DNA of 58,203 nucleotides, from contig NZ_BMXV01000006.1 of NCBI RefSeq assembly GCF_014651935.1, forward strand, positions 263,321 through 321,523, in the 5' to 3' direction. The position numbers were made by a program, and so were the translations under genes. The stretch comes from Marinobacter zhanjiangensis. GTDB lineage: Bacteria > Pseudomonadota > Gammaproteobacteria > Pseudomonadales > Oleiphilaceae. The notes under the pieces were generated by a model, which worked only from the letters and a program-made list of their open reading frames with translations, ran no database searches and was not told the origin of the DNA. Position 1 is the first letter of the stretch; every line of letters starts with the position of its first letter. Positions 34,951 to 43,533 of the stretch are shown piece by piece.

Positions 34951-35420
34951 ACAAGTGTTGTTCTGGTATTCAAGGCAAGGTGCCGGATATGTCACATCGG
35001 CATGCCGGCTTTGGTTTGATCGAGGTGCTGATTTCGCTCCTGATTCTCGCTGTTGGCCTGCTCGGCCTGGGTTCCCTGCAGTCCACCGGGTTAACCATGA
35101 CCAGTGAAGCCCGTAATCGCAGCCAGGCCATTTTCCTGGCCGATGATATCTTTGAAAGGGCCCGGGCAAACAGGAGCAACCTGGCTGCGTATCAGGTTGA
35201 CGCCCTGAACGATCCGGACTGTAACGAAAACTTTTCCATCGATAACGCAGGTGTTGCAGCGGATGATCTCGCCGAATGGCAAAACTCACTGGCGTGTCTG
35301 TTGCCGAACGGAACCGGTTCCGTGAATGTGGCTGATAGCACGGTAACCGTACAGGTGACCTGGGATGCCAATTCGGGCAATGACGACGATGGTTCACTGA
35401 CTATGGCGGCGGAGATCTGA
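34947..35420 (+). CDS. pilV: Type IV pilus minor pilin PilV
   Basis: A 157-aa minor pilin. The chosen ATG at 34947 overlaps the fimU stop and has GGAGGA 10 nt upstream; it gives a 21-residue leader ending in G21, then F22-G-L-I-E26. An internal Met at 34989 would shorten the leader to seven residues and cannot be excluded. The LLILAVGLLGLGSLQSTGLTMTSEARNRSQA segment is typical of PilV. It precedes pilW by only 2 bp. Confidence 0.88.
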   Translation: MNKCCSGIQGKVPDMSHRHAGFGLIEVLISLLILAVGLLGLGSLQSTGLTMTSEARNRSQAIFLADDIFERARANRSNLAAYQVDALNDPDCNENFSIDNAGVAADDLAEWQNSLACLLPNGTGSVNVADSTVTVQVTWDANSGNDDDGSLTMAAEI

Positions 35421-35422
35421 CG

Positions 35423-36529
35423 ATGGCCAGTTTGTTGATTTCAGAGCGGCGTCTCCCGCGGAAGCAAATAGGACTTTCGCTCATTGAGCTGATGATAGCA
35501 CTGCTCCTGGGAACCGTTTTGACCCTGGGCGTCACGCAGGTTTTTCTGGGCTCCAGCCAGACCTACCGAACCAGTGATGCAATCGCAATGCTACAGGAGA
35601 ACCTGCGTTTCTCCCTGTCGAGACTGAGCCGTGACGCGCGGATGGCGGGCCACTATGGTTGTCTGATCGGCCAACCTACGGAACACCTCAATACCGGGAG
35701 CGCCGCGTATAACGACGAACTGTTTAATTTTGAACGTGCCGTGGTTGGCTGGGATGCACCTAACACAGGATTGGGCAACGATCATGAGGTGGGCGCTTTC
35801 GTTGCAGGAAATGGCGGCTGGACAAATGGCGAGGCTGACACTGTGCCACCAGTGATCGCCAATAATGCGGTGCAGGGTAGCGATATTCTGGTGCTTAATG
35901 GCTCCGTCAGGGCCAGCGTCACATTGGCAGACAATCCGGGTCAGCCGGCAAACACGATTGGTACGGACGGACAAACTGGAATCCCCCAGGGCACGATCCT
36001 GGTGGCAATCATGGGTGACTGCAGTGGTGGTGATCGGTTCCAGAAGTCTAACCAGGCCACCTCGAGCTCCATCACCCGAGGCCTCGGTGGTTCTCCCGGT
36101 AATACGAATGACGAAGAGCTTGCCACTCATACCGATCAATCGTCGGTCTACACCTACAGAAGCACCGGTTATTTCGTTGGCATCGGCGCCGGTGGCGAAC
36201 CGGCCCTGTTCCAGGTAGCCCTCGAGCCGGGCGCTGCGGACGGCAACCCCATAGAAATCGTCTCCGGCGTGGAAAGTCTGCAACTCCTCTACGGCGTGAG
36301 TCAGAACGAACGCCGCGCCGAGACCTATGTTCCCGCTGACCAGGTCGACGACTGGGAGGACGTGGTCAGCGTACGGTTCGGACTGCTGATGCGGTCTGAC
36401 GACAGAATTCTGGACGAGGACAACACCAGAACCTTTAACCTGGTGGGCACGGAAGTAGACCCTGGCGCTGATCGTCGGGCCCGACTTGTCGGGGCATTTA
36501 CTGTTGGTATCCGGAACCGTTTGGAGTGA
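35423..36529 (+). CDS. pilW: Type IV pilus minor pilin PilW
   Basis: A 368-aa large minor pilin. The leader ends at G17, then L18-S-L-I-E22, with Glu at +5. The family region after the helix (SSQTYRTSDAIAMLQENLRFSLSRLSRDARMAGHYGC) is clear. The C-terminal part carries RFGLLMRSDDRI and D-x-D-N-T-R-T-F-N-L, typical of PilW. PilW bridges PilV-X-Y1 to the core priming pilins in the P. aeruginosa model. Confidence 0.88.
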   Translation: MASLLISERRLPRKQIGLSLIELMIALLLGTVLTLGVTQVFLGSSQTYRTSDAIAMLQENLRFSLSRLSRDARMAGHYGCLIGQPTEHLNTGSAAYNDELFNFERAVVGWDAPNTGLGNDHEVGAFVAGNGGWTNGEADTVPPVIANNAVQGSDILVLNGSVRASVTLADNPGQPANTIGTDGQTGIPQGTILVAIMGDCSGGDRFQKSNQATSSSITRGLGGSPGNTNDEELATHTDQSSVYTYRSTGYFVGIGAGGEPALFQVALEPGAADGNPIEIVSGVESLQLLYGVSQNERRAETYVPADQVDDWEDVVSVRFGLLMRSDDRILDEDNTRTFNLVGTEVDPGADRRARLVGAFTVGIRNRLE

Positions 36530-36534
36530 GATCC

Positions 36535-37068
36535 ATGAGCGAGATCAAGGTAGTGGGTGGCTTCCCCAGGGGGGGATCCATAAGGGGAGGGCAGTCCGGT
36601 TCGGCGCTGATTGTGTCGCTGATCATGCTGTTGCTGCTGAGCCTGATAGGAGTTGCCAGTATGCAGAGCACGACCCTGCAGGACCGGATGACCGGTAACC
36701 TGCAGGATCAGGAGCTGGCTTTCCAGGCGGCAGAGGCGGCTGTGAGGGAGGCGGAGGGTTTCCTGCGTGAGGACCCGCCAGCGAGCTTCCCGAATAATGA
36801 CGGGCTCTACCGCGTCGGCGCCGATGATCGGCCCGACTGGATGGCCAACATCGAGGATGATGGCAATGGCACCATCGAGTATGGGGCGGACATCGACAGG
36901 ACATCATCAAGGCCCGTTTATTACATTGAGCAGATTGATTCGATTGTTCCCCCGGGGACGGACCTGTCAACGTTTACCGAACCTGTGTATTACCGAGTGA
37001 CGGCACTTGGTTATGGCGGTTCCGAGGACTCAGCGGCGGTTATCACCACTGTATTCAAGAACGAGTAA
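36535..37068 (+). CDS. pilX: Type IV pilus minor pilin PilX
   Basis: A 177-aa minor pilin. The ATG at 36535 has GGAG 8 nt upstream; a GTG at 36526 overlapping the pilW stop is the alternative. The leader ends at G22, then S-A-L-I-V: there is no Glu at +5, as in the GspK-like tip subunits, which suits a position at the pilus tip. MQSTTLQDRMTGNLQDQELAFQAAEAA is the PilX/PilW N-terminal signature. It is directly upstream of pilY1. Confidence 0.85.
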   Translation: MSEIKVVGGFPRGGSIRGGQSGSALIVSLIMLLLLSLIGVASMQSTTLQDRMTGNLQDQELAFQAAEAAVREAEGFLREDPPASFPNNDGLYRVGADDRPDWMANIEDDGNGTIEYGADIDRTSSRPVYYIEQIDSIVPPGTDLSTFTEPVYYRVTALGYGGSEDSAAVITTVFKNE

Positions 37069-37104
37069 CTTGCTTCAGGGTTTTGGGGCAGCGGAGATTG
37101 GGAT

Positions 37105-40100
37105 ATGAATCTATTAAATGCTTTTGTGGGAAAGGTTCGGATGGCATGTGACCAGAGGGTCGCACATTGTGGAGCGGCTTTGCTGCTTACGCTTGCTCCT
37201 CTCCAGTATTCGTCGGCCGAGGTGGCTCAGTCTCCCTTGTTTCTGGGTGGTGGTAGCGGGGTGCCGGGTAACCTGGTGCTGACGCCGTCTGTTGAGTACC
37301 CGACCGTCCAGAGCCTGGCTAACCTGGGCAGCTACAGTTCGGACAGACAGTTTGAAGGGTATTTTGATCCCCAGAAGTGCTATCAATACAGCTTCGTTAC
37401 GGATGACGATGCTGGCAATCATTTCTACCCGAGCAGCCCGGCATCGGACAGGACATGTAATGGAGCAGGAGAATGGAGTGGTAATTTTCTCAACTGGGCC
37501 GCTACTCAAACCATTGACCCGTTCCGCAAGGTGTTGACTGGTGGTTACCGGGTAAGGGATACCGCCACGGAAACCTGGCTTGAGAAAGCCCGGCACCCCG
37601 GTCAGAGTGGCCTGACCGTCAGAGAGATATCTGGCGATCAGGTGGCTGGTGCTACGCCTTTCAACAGTGGTGTGTCACGAGTCAGGGTAAAGATTGAGGG
37701 GCTTGAAACTGATATGAGGTTCAGTCTCAACGATTCCGGGGTGGATGATACACAAGCCTGGTATGACCCGGACAGTACGATAGATGTGAACGCGACCGGA
37801 AGTTACCGGGCGGCTGTACGGGTCAAGGTCTGTGACGAGAGCGCTGGCCTGGAGGACAACTGTCGGGAGTATGGTCAGGGCTGGAAACCAGAAGGCCTGA
37901 TCCAACAGAATGCCCGGGATATCCGCTACAGTGTTTTTGGCTATCTCAACGATCCCAATAGCAGTCGGGATGGTGGGGTCCTGCGCGCCAACCAAAAGTA
38001 TGTAGGACCTTTGAAGTTCGTTGAGGGGGAAGGGTTTGTCGAGAATCCAAATGCGGAATGGGATGCAGAAACCGGGGTGTTTACGACAAATCCCAATCCT
38101 GATGATGCCACCAATACGCCAGGCACTATAACAAACAGCGGCGTCATTAATTATATTAACAAGTTTGGTCAGCTGAATGAGTTTGACCACAAGGCTCTGG
38201 ATCCGGTCAGTGAATTGTATTACACAGCTACCCGTTATTTGAAAAATCAGGGAAATGTGCCTTCCTACTCTTCGCTTACCAGTAATATCGATAGATATAC
38301 AGATGGTTTTCCCGTCATTACGGAATGGGATGACCCGATACAGTATGAGTGCCAATCAAATGTGATTCTGGGCATAGGCGATGTGAACACTCACGATGAT
38401 GGTAACTTGCCGGGTACGTCCTATAGGGGGGATGAGCCTTCCCTGCCTGACGAGGTCAGCAGTGATGATACGGTCAACGTAACGACCGCGACCAACAAGG
38501 TCGGTGATCTGGAAGGGGTCGTTAACCTGGGGACAGGCGAATTCACCGGTCGCCAGAACACGGCTTACATTGCCGGACTTGCTTACGACAATCACACCGT
38601 CGACATGCGACCGGATCTGCCCGGGATCCAGACTGCATCAACCCATTGGGTTGATGTTCTGGAAAACCAGAACCTGGCGAGCCCCTCCAACAATCAGTAC
38701 TACCTCGCAGCCAAGTACGGTGGGTTCGTGATTCCGGAGGATGAGGCTGACGAAGTAAACTTTGACCCCTATACCAGAACGGAAGCCTTGCCCGAATCAT
38801 GGTGGCATACCAACAACGAAACGGTAACTGTTGGCGGTACCAGTTTCAAACGTCCCGATAACTTCTATATAGCCGGTCAGGCAGACCGGATGATCGAAAG
38901 CCTGCGGGAAGCGTTCAGGAATATCACCGCTGAAATGTCCAGTTCGGCTTCCTCGGTGGCCGCCAACTCCACGTCGCTCCAGTCCGATACCGCCATCTTC
39001 CAGGCGTCGTTCGATAGTTCCGCCTGGAGTGGTGAGTTGAGGGCCTTTGAGCTATCCGACGGGGGAGAGATTTCGGTGGCTCCGATATGGTCCGCTGCTG
39101 AGAAGCTCGACGATATGACGGACCTTGGAATCAACAATCGGAATATCCTGACTGCATCCCCGTTAGTGACTGACGGGGATGCGATGCTGACCACGACCGG
39201 GCAGAGTTTTGAATGGGACGATCTGACACCTGACCAGCAAGAAGCCCTGCGGATGACCGAGGGCGGCTCCCTGGCGGATGTTTCCGTGGGACAAGACCGG
39301 CTGAACTATCTCCGGGGTATCCGGACTAAGGAGCAGACCGACAACAACCAGACACGGCCCTTCCGGCAGCGGGACAGTCGTCTGGGTGACATTGTCAACT
39401 CCTCTCCCCAGTACGTGCATCAGAAGAACTTCGGGTATCAATGGCTATCTTCCGTGGCCGGTTTTGGGAGTGTGGACAGCTATACGGATTTCCGGGCCAG
39501 CAATGTTTATCAGGATCGTCCGCCATTGATTCTGGTCGGTGCTAATGACGGGATGCTGCACGGGTTCAATGGCAGCGTGGATCCTAACGATGGCGGTGAA
39601 GAACTGTTTGCCTATGCTCCCACGGGCGTATTCGCCAACCTTTGGGAACTGACAGAGCCGGAATATGAACATCGCTTCTATGTGGATGGTACGCCGCGGG
39701 TAAGCGATGCCTGGCTTGGCAGCACACTTGGCTGGAAAACCATTGCCGTTGGAACCACAGGGGCTGGCGGCAAGACGGTGTTTGCTCTGGATGTCACTGA
39801 TCCTGAAAGCATGGGTGCGTCGGAAGTTCTCTGGGAGTTCTCGCACCCGGATATGGGATATATGATGCAGCAACCGGCTATCTTTGCGCTGGCCACTGGC
39901 GAGTTCGGAGTGGCTGTTAGCAGCGGCTATGAATCCGGTTTCACCGACGGTGTCGTCTGGTTGCTGGAGGCTGGCACGGGTGATGTGATTGAAACCATCG
40001 AACTGCCGACTGGTGGTGCCGACCTCGGCTCGCCGGTCCTGATCGACCTGAATCGAGACCGTGTTGCAGACAGGATGTACGTTGGTGACACGGAAGGACG

Positions 40101-40929
40101 GATCTGGCGAGTTGACCTAGACAGCGCCAGCACCAATGACTGGGATGCGCCCGCTTCCTTGAAGAGTGGCTCTACAATTACGCCATTGTTTGAGGCAGCT
40201 GTAGGCCAGAGCATTACCGCTGACCCCGTGGCTGCGCTGAACGAGCAGGGTGACGTGATGTTGTTCTTCGGCACCGGTACTTTCCAGGATGTGGGTGACA
40301 ATGTCGTCCCGAACGACCCAACAGTGGATTCGTTCTACGGTATTGTCGATCGTGGGGAGCTGGTTGAGCGCGGTGATCTGCTGGAGCAGGAAATTCTGAA
40401 CGAGGGGACCGTGAGCGGAAACCGGGTTCGGGTGGTTTCGAAAAATGAGCCCAGTGGAAGTGCCTACAATGGCTGGTACATTGATTTGCTCTGGAAAGAG
40501 TCTAATGGCGGTCCTGGGGCCCAGGGTGAGAGGGTGGTTGCCAAAGCCCTCGTTCGCTCGGACCGCGTCATCTTCCCGACACTGATTCCCTCAGAGGACC
40601 CCTGCGCAGCAGGTGGTCGTAGCTGGTTGATGGAGGTATCGCTCTACACTGGCGGACGTTTGAACTACCAGGTATTCGATATCAATAACGACGGTGAAAT
40701 CAATGACGAGGACCGCGTAGACGACCCCGAATGTGAGGGTGACTGCGAGGATGTGCCGCCGTCAGGGATTGATCCGGACATCGGCATCATCAATACCCCA
40801 ACGGTTATAAAAGGCTGCGTTGACGACGACGAGTGTAAAGTGGTCAGCGGCTCCTCTGGTCAGGCCGATACCATTCAGGAAGAGGGGAACGTTAATTGGG
40901 GCAGGATCAATTGGGAACAGCTCCGATAG
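37105..40929 (+). CDS. pilY1: Pilus tip-associated protein PilY1
   Basis: A 1274-aa secreted protein with an N-terminal signal peptide (about residues 1-38). G-E-W-S-G-N-F-L-N-W-A and T-I-D-P-F-R-K-V-L-T-G-G are the conserved PilY1 motifs. The C-terminal third is the beta-propeller with R-D-S-R-L-G-D-I-V-N-S-S-P, V-G-A-N-D-G-M-L-H-G-F and a calcium loop D981-L-N983-R-D985-R-V-A-D989. A second calcium-type loop, D1192-I-N-N-D1196-G-E-I-N-D, lies near the end. The N-terminal region lacks the von Willebrand A motif D-x-S-G-S seen in many PilY1 proteins; the position reads PGNLVLTPSVEYP. Base composition is visibly more A/T-rich than the flanking core genes. Confidence 0.9.
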   Translation: MNLLNAFVGKVRMACDQRVAHCGAALLLTLAPLQYSSAEVAQSPLFLGGGSGVPGNLVLTPSVEYPTVQSLANLGSYSSDRQFEGYFDPQKCYQYSFVTDDDAGNHFYPSSPASDRTCNGAGEWSGNFLNWAATQTIDPFRKVLTGGYRVRDTATETWLEKARHPGQSGLTVREISGDQVAGATPFNSGVSRVRVKIEGLETDMRFSLNDSGVDDTQAWYDPDSTIDVNATGSYRAAVRVKVCDESAGLEDNCREYGQGWKPEGLIQQNARDIRYSVFGYLNDPNSSRDGGVLRANQKYVGPLKFVEGEGFVENPNAEWDAETGVFTTNPNPDDATNTPGTITNSGVINYINKFGQLNEFDHKALDPVSELYYTATRYLKNQGNVPSYSSLTSNIDRYTDGFPVITEWDDPIQYECQSNVILGIGDVNTHDDGNLPGTSYRGDEPSLPDEVSSDDTVNVTTATNKVGDLEGVVNLGTGEFTGRQNTAYIAGLAYDNHTVDMRPDLPGIQTASTHWVDVLENQNLASPSNNQYYLAAKYGGFVIPEDEADEVNFDPYTRTEALPESWWHTNNETVTVGGTSFKRPDNFYIAGQADRMIESLREAFRNITAEMSSSASSVAANSTSLQSDTAIFQASFDSSAWSGELRAFELSDGGEISVAPIWSAAEKLDDMTDLGINNRNILTASPLVTDGDAMLTTTGQSFEWDDLTPDQQEALRMTEGGSLADVSVGQDRLNYLRGIRTKEQTDNNQTRPFRQRDSRLGDIVNSSPQYVHQKNFGYQWLSSVAGFGSVDSYTDFRASNVYQDRPPLILVGANDGMLHGFNGSVDPNDGGEELFAYAPTGVFANLWELTEPEYEHRFYVDGTPRVSDAWLGSTLGWKTIAVGTTGAGGKTVFALDVTDPESMGASEVLWEFSHPDMGYMMQQPAIFALATGEFGVAVSSGYESGFTDGVVWLLEAGTGDVIETIELPTGGADLGSPVLIDLNRDRVADRMYVGDTEGRIWRVDLDSASTNDWDAPASLKSGSTITPLFEAAVGQSITADPVAALNEQGDVMLFFGTGTFQDVGDNVVPNDPTVDSFYGIVDRGELVERGDLLEQEILNEGTVSGNRVRVVSKNEPSGSAYNGWYIDLLWKESNGGPGAQGERVVAKALVRSDRVIFPTLIPSEDPCAAGGRSWLMEVSLYTGGRLNYQVFDINNDGEINDEDRVDDPECEGDCEDVPPSGIDPDIGIINTPTVIKGCVDDDECKVVSGSSGQADTIQEEGNVNWGRINWEQLR

Positions 40930-40940
40930 AAAAGCCGATC

Positions 40941-40973
40941 ATGCGCCAGCCCAGGTTTTCTGAGCTGGCGCAT
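40941..40973 (+). terminator. Hairpin between pilY1 and pilE
   Basis: ATGCGCCAGC (40941-40950) and GCTGGCGCAT (40964-40973) form a perfect 10-bp stem with a 13-nt loop, followed by ATTTATT rather than a clean T run. It may attenuate rather than stop transcription into pilE. Confidence 0.5.
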
Positions 40974-41004
40974 ATTTATTATGCAGTCAGTTATGGACGT
41001 GGAC

Positions 41005-41424
41005 ATGAGAAAACCTCAGGCAAAAGCGGGCAATGGTTTTACCCTGATTGAGTTAATGATAGTTGTCGCAATCGTAGGCATTCTCGCCGCAATTGCTTAC
41101 CCCTCTTACCAGTCGCACGTCGAACGGACGCGCCGCAATCTGGCGCAGGCTGACCTGCTCGAGCTGGCCCAGTGGATGGAGCGGCGGTACTCGACCACGT
41201 TTGATTATCGGGATGGTGGTGGTGACCCGGCGCTTCCTTTCACGACATCGCCAAGAAACGCCGCTGAACCGACGGCATACAACATCAGCTTTAACGGCGC
41301 TGTGGGTCGATCGGATTTCGAGTTACAGGCCCAGCCGACCGCATTGCAGAACGGGGATCGGTGCGGGACCCTGACACTCAACGAACAGGGCACACGCGGT
41401 GCTGCTGAAGCCGACTGCTGGTAA
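41005..41424 (+). CDS. pilE: Type IV pilus minor pilin PilE-type
   Basis: A minor pilin of about 139 aa from 41005, or 147 aa from an ATG at 40981; neither start has a strong ribosome site. From 41005 the leader is [11 protein letters not shown]11, then F12-T-L-I-E16[19 protein letters not shown], a textbook pilin helix. Two cysteines (D-R-C...A-D-C-W) near the end probably form the C-terminal disulfide loop. It closes the cluster; fimT is convergent 6 bp away. Confidence 0.85.
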   Translation: MRKPQAKAGNGFTLIELMIVVAIVGILAAIAYPSYQSHVERTRRNLAQADLLELAQWMERRYSTTFDYRDGGGDPALPFTTSPRNAAEPTAYNISFNGAVGRSDFELQAQPTALQNGDRCGTLTLNEQGTRGAAEADCW

Positions 41425-41430
41425 GCTTAG

Positions 41431-42006
41431 CTAAGGGCAGTGAATATTGTTGCCGCTGGCGTTTTCCACAATGCCATCACCGTTGCGGTCTCGTGACCAG
41501 ATTAACCGACCACCAAAGTTGATGCGTACATGGTTGGCTCTTTCGGGAGTGCGGGATTCAGGACACCATGTCAGGTTGCCAATCGATCCTTTCGACGTAC
41601 CATCCGGGTTAAACTGGAAGTAGCGTCTTTGGCTGCTTCCGCTTTTGCTCGGAATGATTCGACCGGCATCGTGTAAGGTGAGGCGTTTGATGACCTGACG
41701 GTCACTTTTGATTTTCTTCAGATTCTCGGTATCAAGGAACACGGTGACGGGGAGCTGCCAGTCACTCGTGCACGTTCCATCCTGTCGGGTCGGGCAGAGT
41801 GTCACGATGGTCCTGCGATGCACCGCTGTCGTTCGTGCCAGCGTAAATGCCCGTTGAAGATTGGTCTGGACTGAAGAAGCCTGCACTCTTTCCGTAACCG
41901 GCGTCCATAATGTTGTGGTGATCGCAAACAACAATACACTGATTGCCAGTGTTACCATCAGTTCAAGCAGCGTCGTGCCATCTTCCCTGGAGTTGCCCTC
42001 GTCCAT
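41431..42006 (-). CDS. fimT: FimT/GspH-family pseudopilin on the opposite strand
   Basis: A 191-aa pseudopilin. The leader ends at G10 and position +1 is Thr rather than the usual Phe or Met, but Glu is kept at +5 (T-T-L-L-E). RAFTLARTTAVHRRTIVTLCP is the GspH/FimT block. The second half is long, with FNPDGTSKGS and a C-terminal W-S-R-D-R-N-G-D-G-I-V. In relatives FimT proteins take part in DNA uptake or pilus priming; which applies here is unknown. It lies downstream of pilR on the same strand. Confidence 0.82.
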   Translation of the reverse strand: MDEGNSREDGTTLLELMVTLAISVLLFAITTTLWTPVTERVQASSVQTNLQRAFTLARTTAVHRRTIVTLCPTRQDGTCTSDWQLPVTVFLDTENLKKIKSDRQVIKRLTLHDAGRIIPSKSGSSQRRYFQFNPDGTSKGSIGNLTWCPESRTPERANHVRINFGGRLIWSRDRNGDGIVENASGNNIHCP

Positions 42007-42090
42007 TTCGTTTCCACTATCCTAGAATTCAGGATGGCGATTGTGCCGAAGCTTTTTCCCCCCTGGTATCGGCGGATTGCGCTTTTAAAA

Positions 42091-42106
42091 GTAAGTGATC
42101 ACTTAC
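42091..42106. promoter_or_regulatory. Perfect 16-bp palindrome between pilR and fimT
   Basis: GTAAGTGATCACTTAC lies 85-100 bp upstream of the fimT start and 26 bp past the pilR stop. On the minus strand it is followed by TTTTAAAAG, so it could be a weak pilR terminator. Its symmetry also suits a dimeric repressor operator. Confidence 0.4.
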
Positions 42107-42131
42107 AACAAGAAGCGACATATTCGCTTTC

Positions 42132-43511
42132 TTACTCCATCCCCAACTTCTTCAACCGATACCGCAACGCCCGAAAACTGATTCCCAATCTCTTGGCCGC
42201 CGCCGTCTTGTTCCACCGTGTCGCCTCCAGCGCCTTCTCGATGGCCTGGCGCTCGATGGTTTCCAGATAGTCCTCCAGATCCATCTCCCCATCGGGAACC
42301 GGCGGTATGTCGCTGGTCTCTGAGGAGGCAGTGGTCTTGTCTCCAGGGAGGTCAATGGGGGGCGTGCCGATATGCAGGTCGTCGGTGTCGATCACTTCCG
42401 AGTCGCACAGCGTGAATGCCCGTTCCAGAATGTTTTCCAGTTCCCGCACGTTACCGGGAAAGGTGTAGTCACCCAGGTAGGCCAGAGCGCCCTTGCTCAG
42501 CCGGGCCGGGGGGCAGTCGTACTCGCGGGCGATGCGCTCCAGGATGTGAGTGGCCAGCAATGGGATATCATCCGGGCGATCCCGCAGTGGGGGTACGGCC
42601 AGCTCAATCACGTTGATGCGGTAGAACAGGTCCTGCCGGAAATTGCCTTCCTTGACCAGTTCCGGCAGGTTCTTGTGGGTGGCGCTGAGAATGCGTATAT
42701 CCACCGGAACTTCCCGGGATTCGCCCACGGGCCGCACGGCTTTTTCCTGGATTGCACGCAGCAGTTTCACCTGCATGGCCAGGGGCAGATCGGCCACCTC
42801 ATCCAGGAACAGGGTGCCGCCGTTGGCGCTGCGGAACAGGCCGTCCTTGTTCTCGTTGGCGCCGGTAAAGCTGCCCTTGCGGTGGCCGAAAAATTCGCTT
42901 TCCATCAGCTCCGACGGTATCGCGCCGCAGTTCACCGCCACAAAGGGTGCGTCGCTGCGGGGGCCCTGCATATGAATCATGCGGGCCACCAGCTCCTTGC
43001 CGCTACCGGATTCACCGCTGATGAACACTGGTGCCTGGCTTCTCGCCAGTTTCCGGGTCTGGCCGCGCAGGCGCCGGATTTCCCTGGATTCCCCCAGCAG
43101 GAGTCCGGGTTCGTCGGCTTGCTGGCTTTCCTGTTGCTCCGGTTCCGACAGTTTGAGCGCGGTCTGCACCAGATCCCGCAATCGTGCCAGCTCCACCGGC
43201 TTGGAGACAAAGTCGAAGGCGCCCGCCTTGAGGGCTTCAATGGCGGTATCCATGTTGCCATAGGCGGTGATGACGGCCACCGGGGTATCAGGACTGTGCT
43301 CCTGAATCCATGCCACCAGGTCGATGCCGTTGCCGTCGGGCAGGTTCATGTCCGTCAGGCACAGGTGGGCGGGTTCCGCCGCCAGCAGTTCCCGGGCGGT
43401 TGCCAGGTCCGGGGCGGAGCGGGTGGCTATGCCCATGCGGACCAGGGTGATTTCCAGCAGTTCCCGGATATCCGGTTCGTCGTCCACTATCAGCGCGGTA
43501 TGGGTGGTCAT
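42132..43511 (-). CDS. pilR: Sigma-54-dependent response regulator PilR
   Basis: PilR activates sigma-54 pilin promoters when phosphorylated by PilS. The 459-aa protein has a receiver domain with phospho-acceptor D54 (L-T-D-M-N-L-P-D-G) and an AAA+ domain with G-E-S-G-S-G-K-E. The sigma-54 contact loop reads G-S-F-T-G-A rather than G-A-F-T-G-A. A C-terminal Fis-type helix-turn-helix follows (TRWNKTAAAKRLGISFRALR). pilS lies 22 bp upstream on the same strand. A likely target is the -24/-12 promoter at 34413. Confidence 0.94.
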   Translation of the reverse strand: MTTHTALIVDDEPDIRELLEITLVRMGIATRSAPDLATARELLAAEPAHLCLTDMNLPDGNGIDLVAWIQEHSPDTPVAVITAYGNMDTAIEALKAGAFDFVSKPVELARLRDLVQTALKLSEPEQQESQQADEPGLLLGESREIRRLRGQTRKLARSQAPVFISGESGSGKELVARMIHMQGPRSDAPFVAVNCGAIPSELMESEFFGHRKGSFTGANENKDGLFRSANGGTLFLDEVADLPLAMQVKLLRAIQEKAVRPVGESREVPVDIRILSATHKNLPELVKEGNFRQDLFYRINVIELAVPPLRDRPDDIPLLATHILERIAREYDCPPARLSKGALAYLGDYTFPGNVRELENILERAFTLCDSEVIDTDDLHIGTPPIDLPGDKTTASSETSDIPPVPDGEMDLEDYLETIERQAIEKALEATRWNKTAAAKRLGISFRALRYRLKKLGME

Positions 43512-43533
43512 GGGTGAGTGTCCTTGAGCTCTG

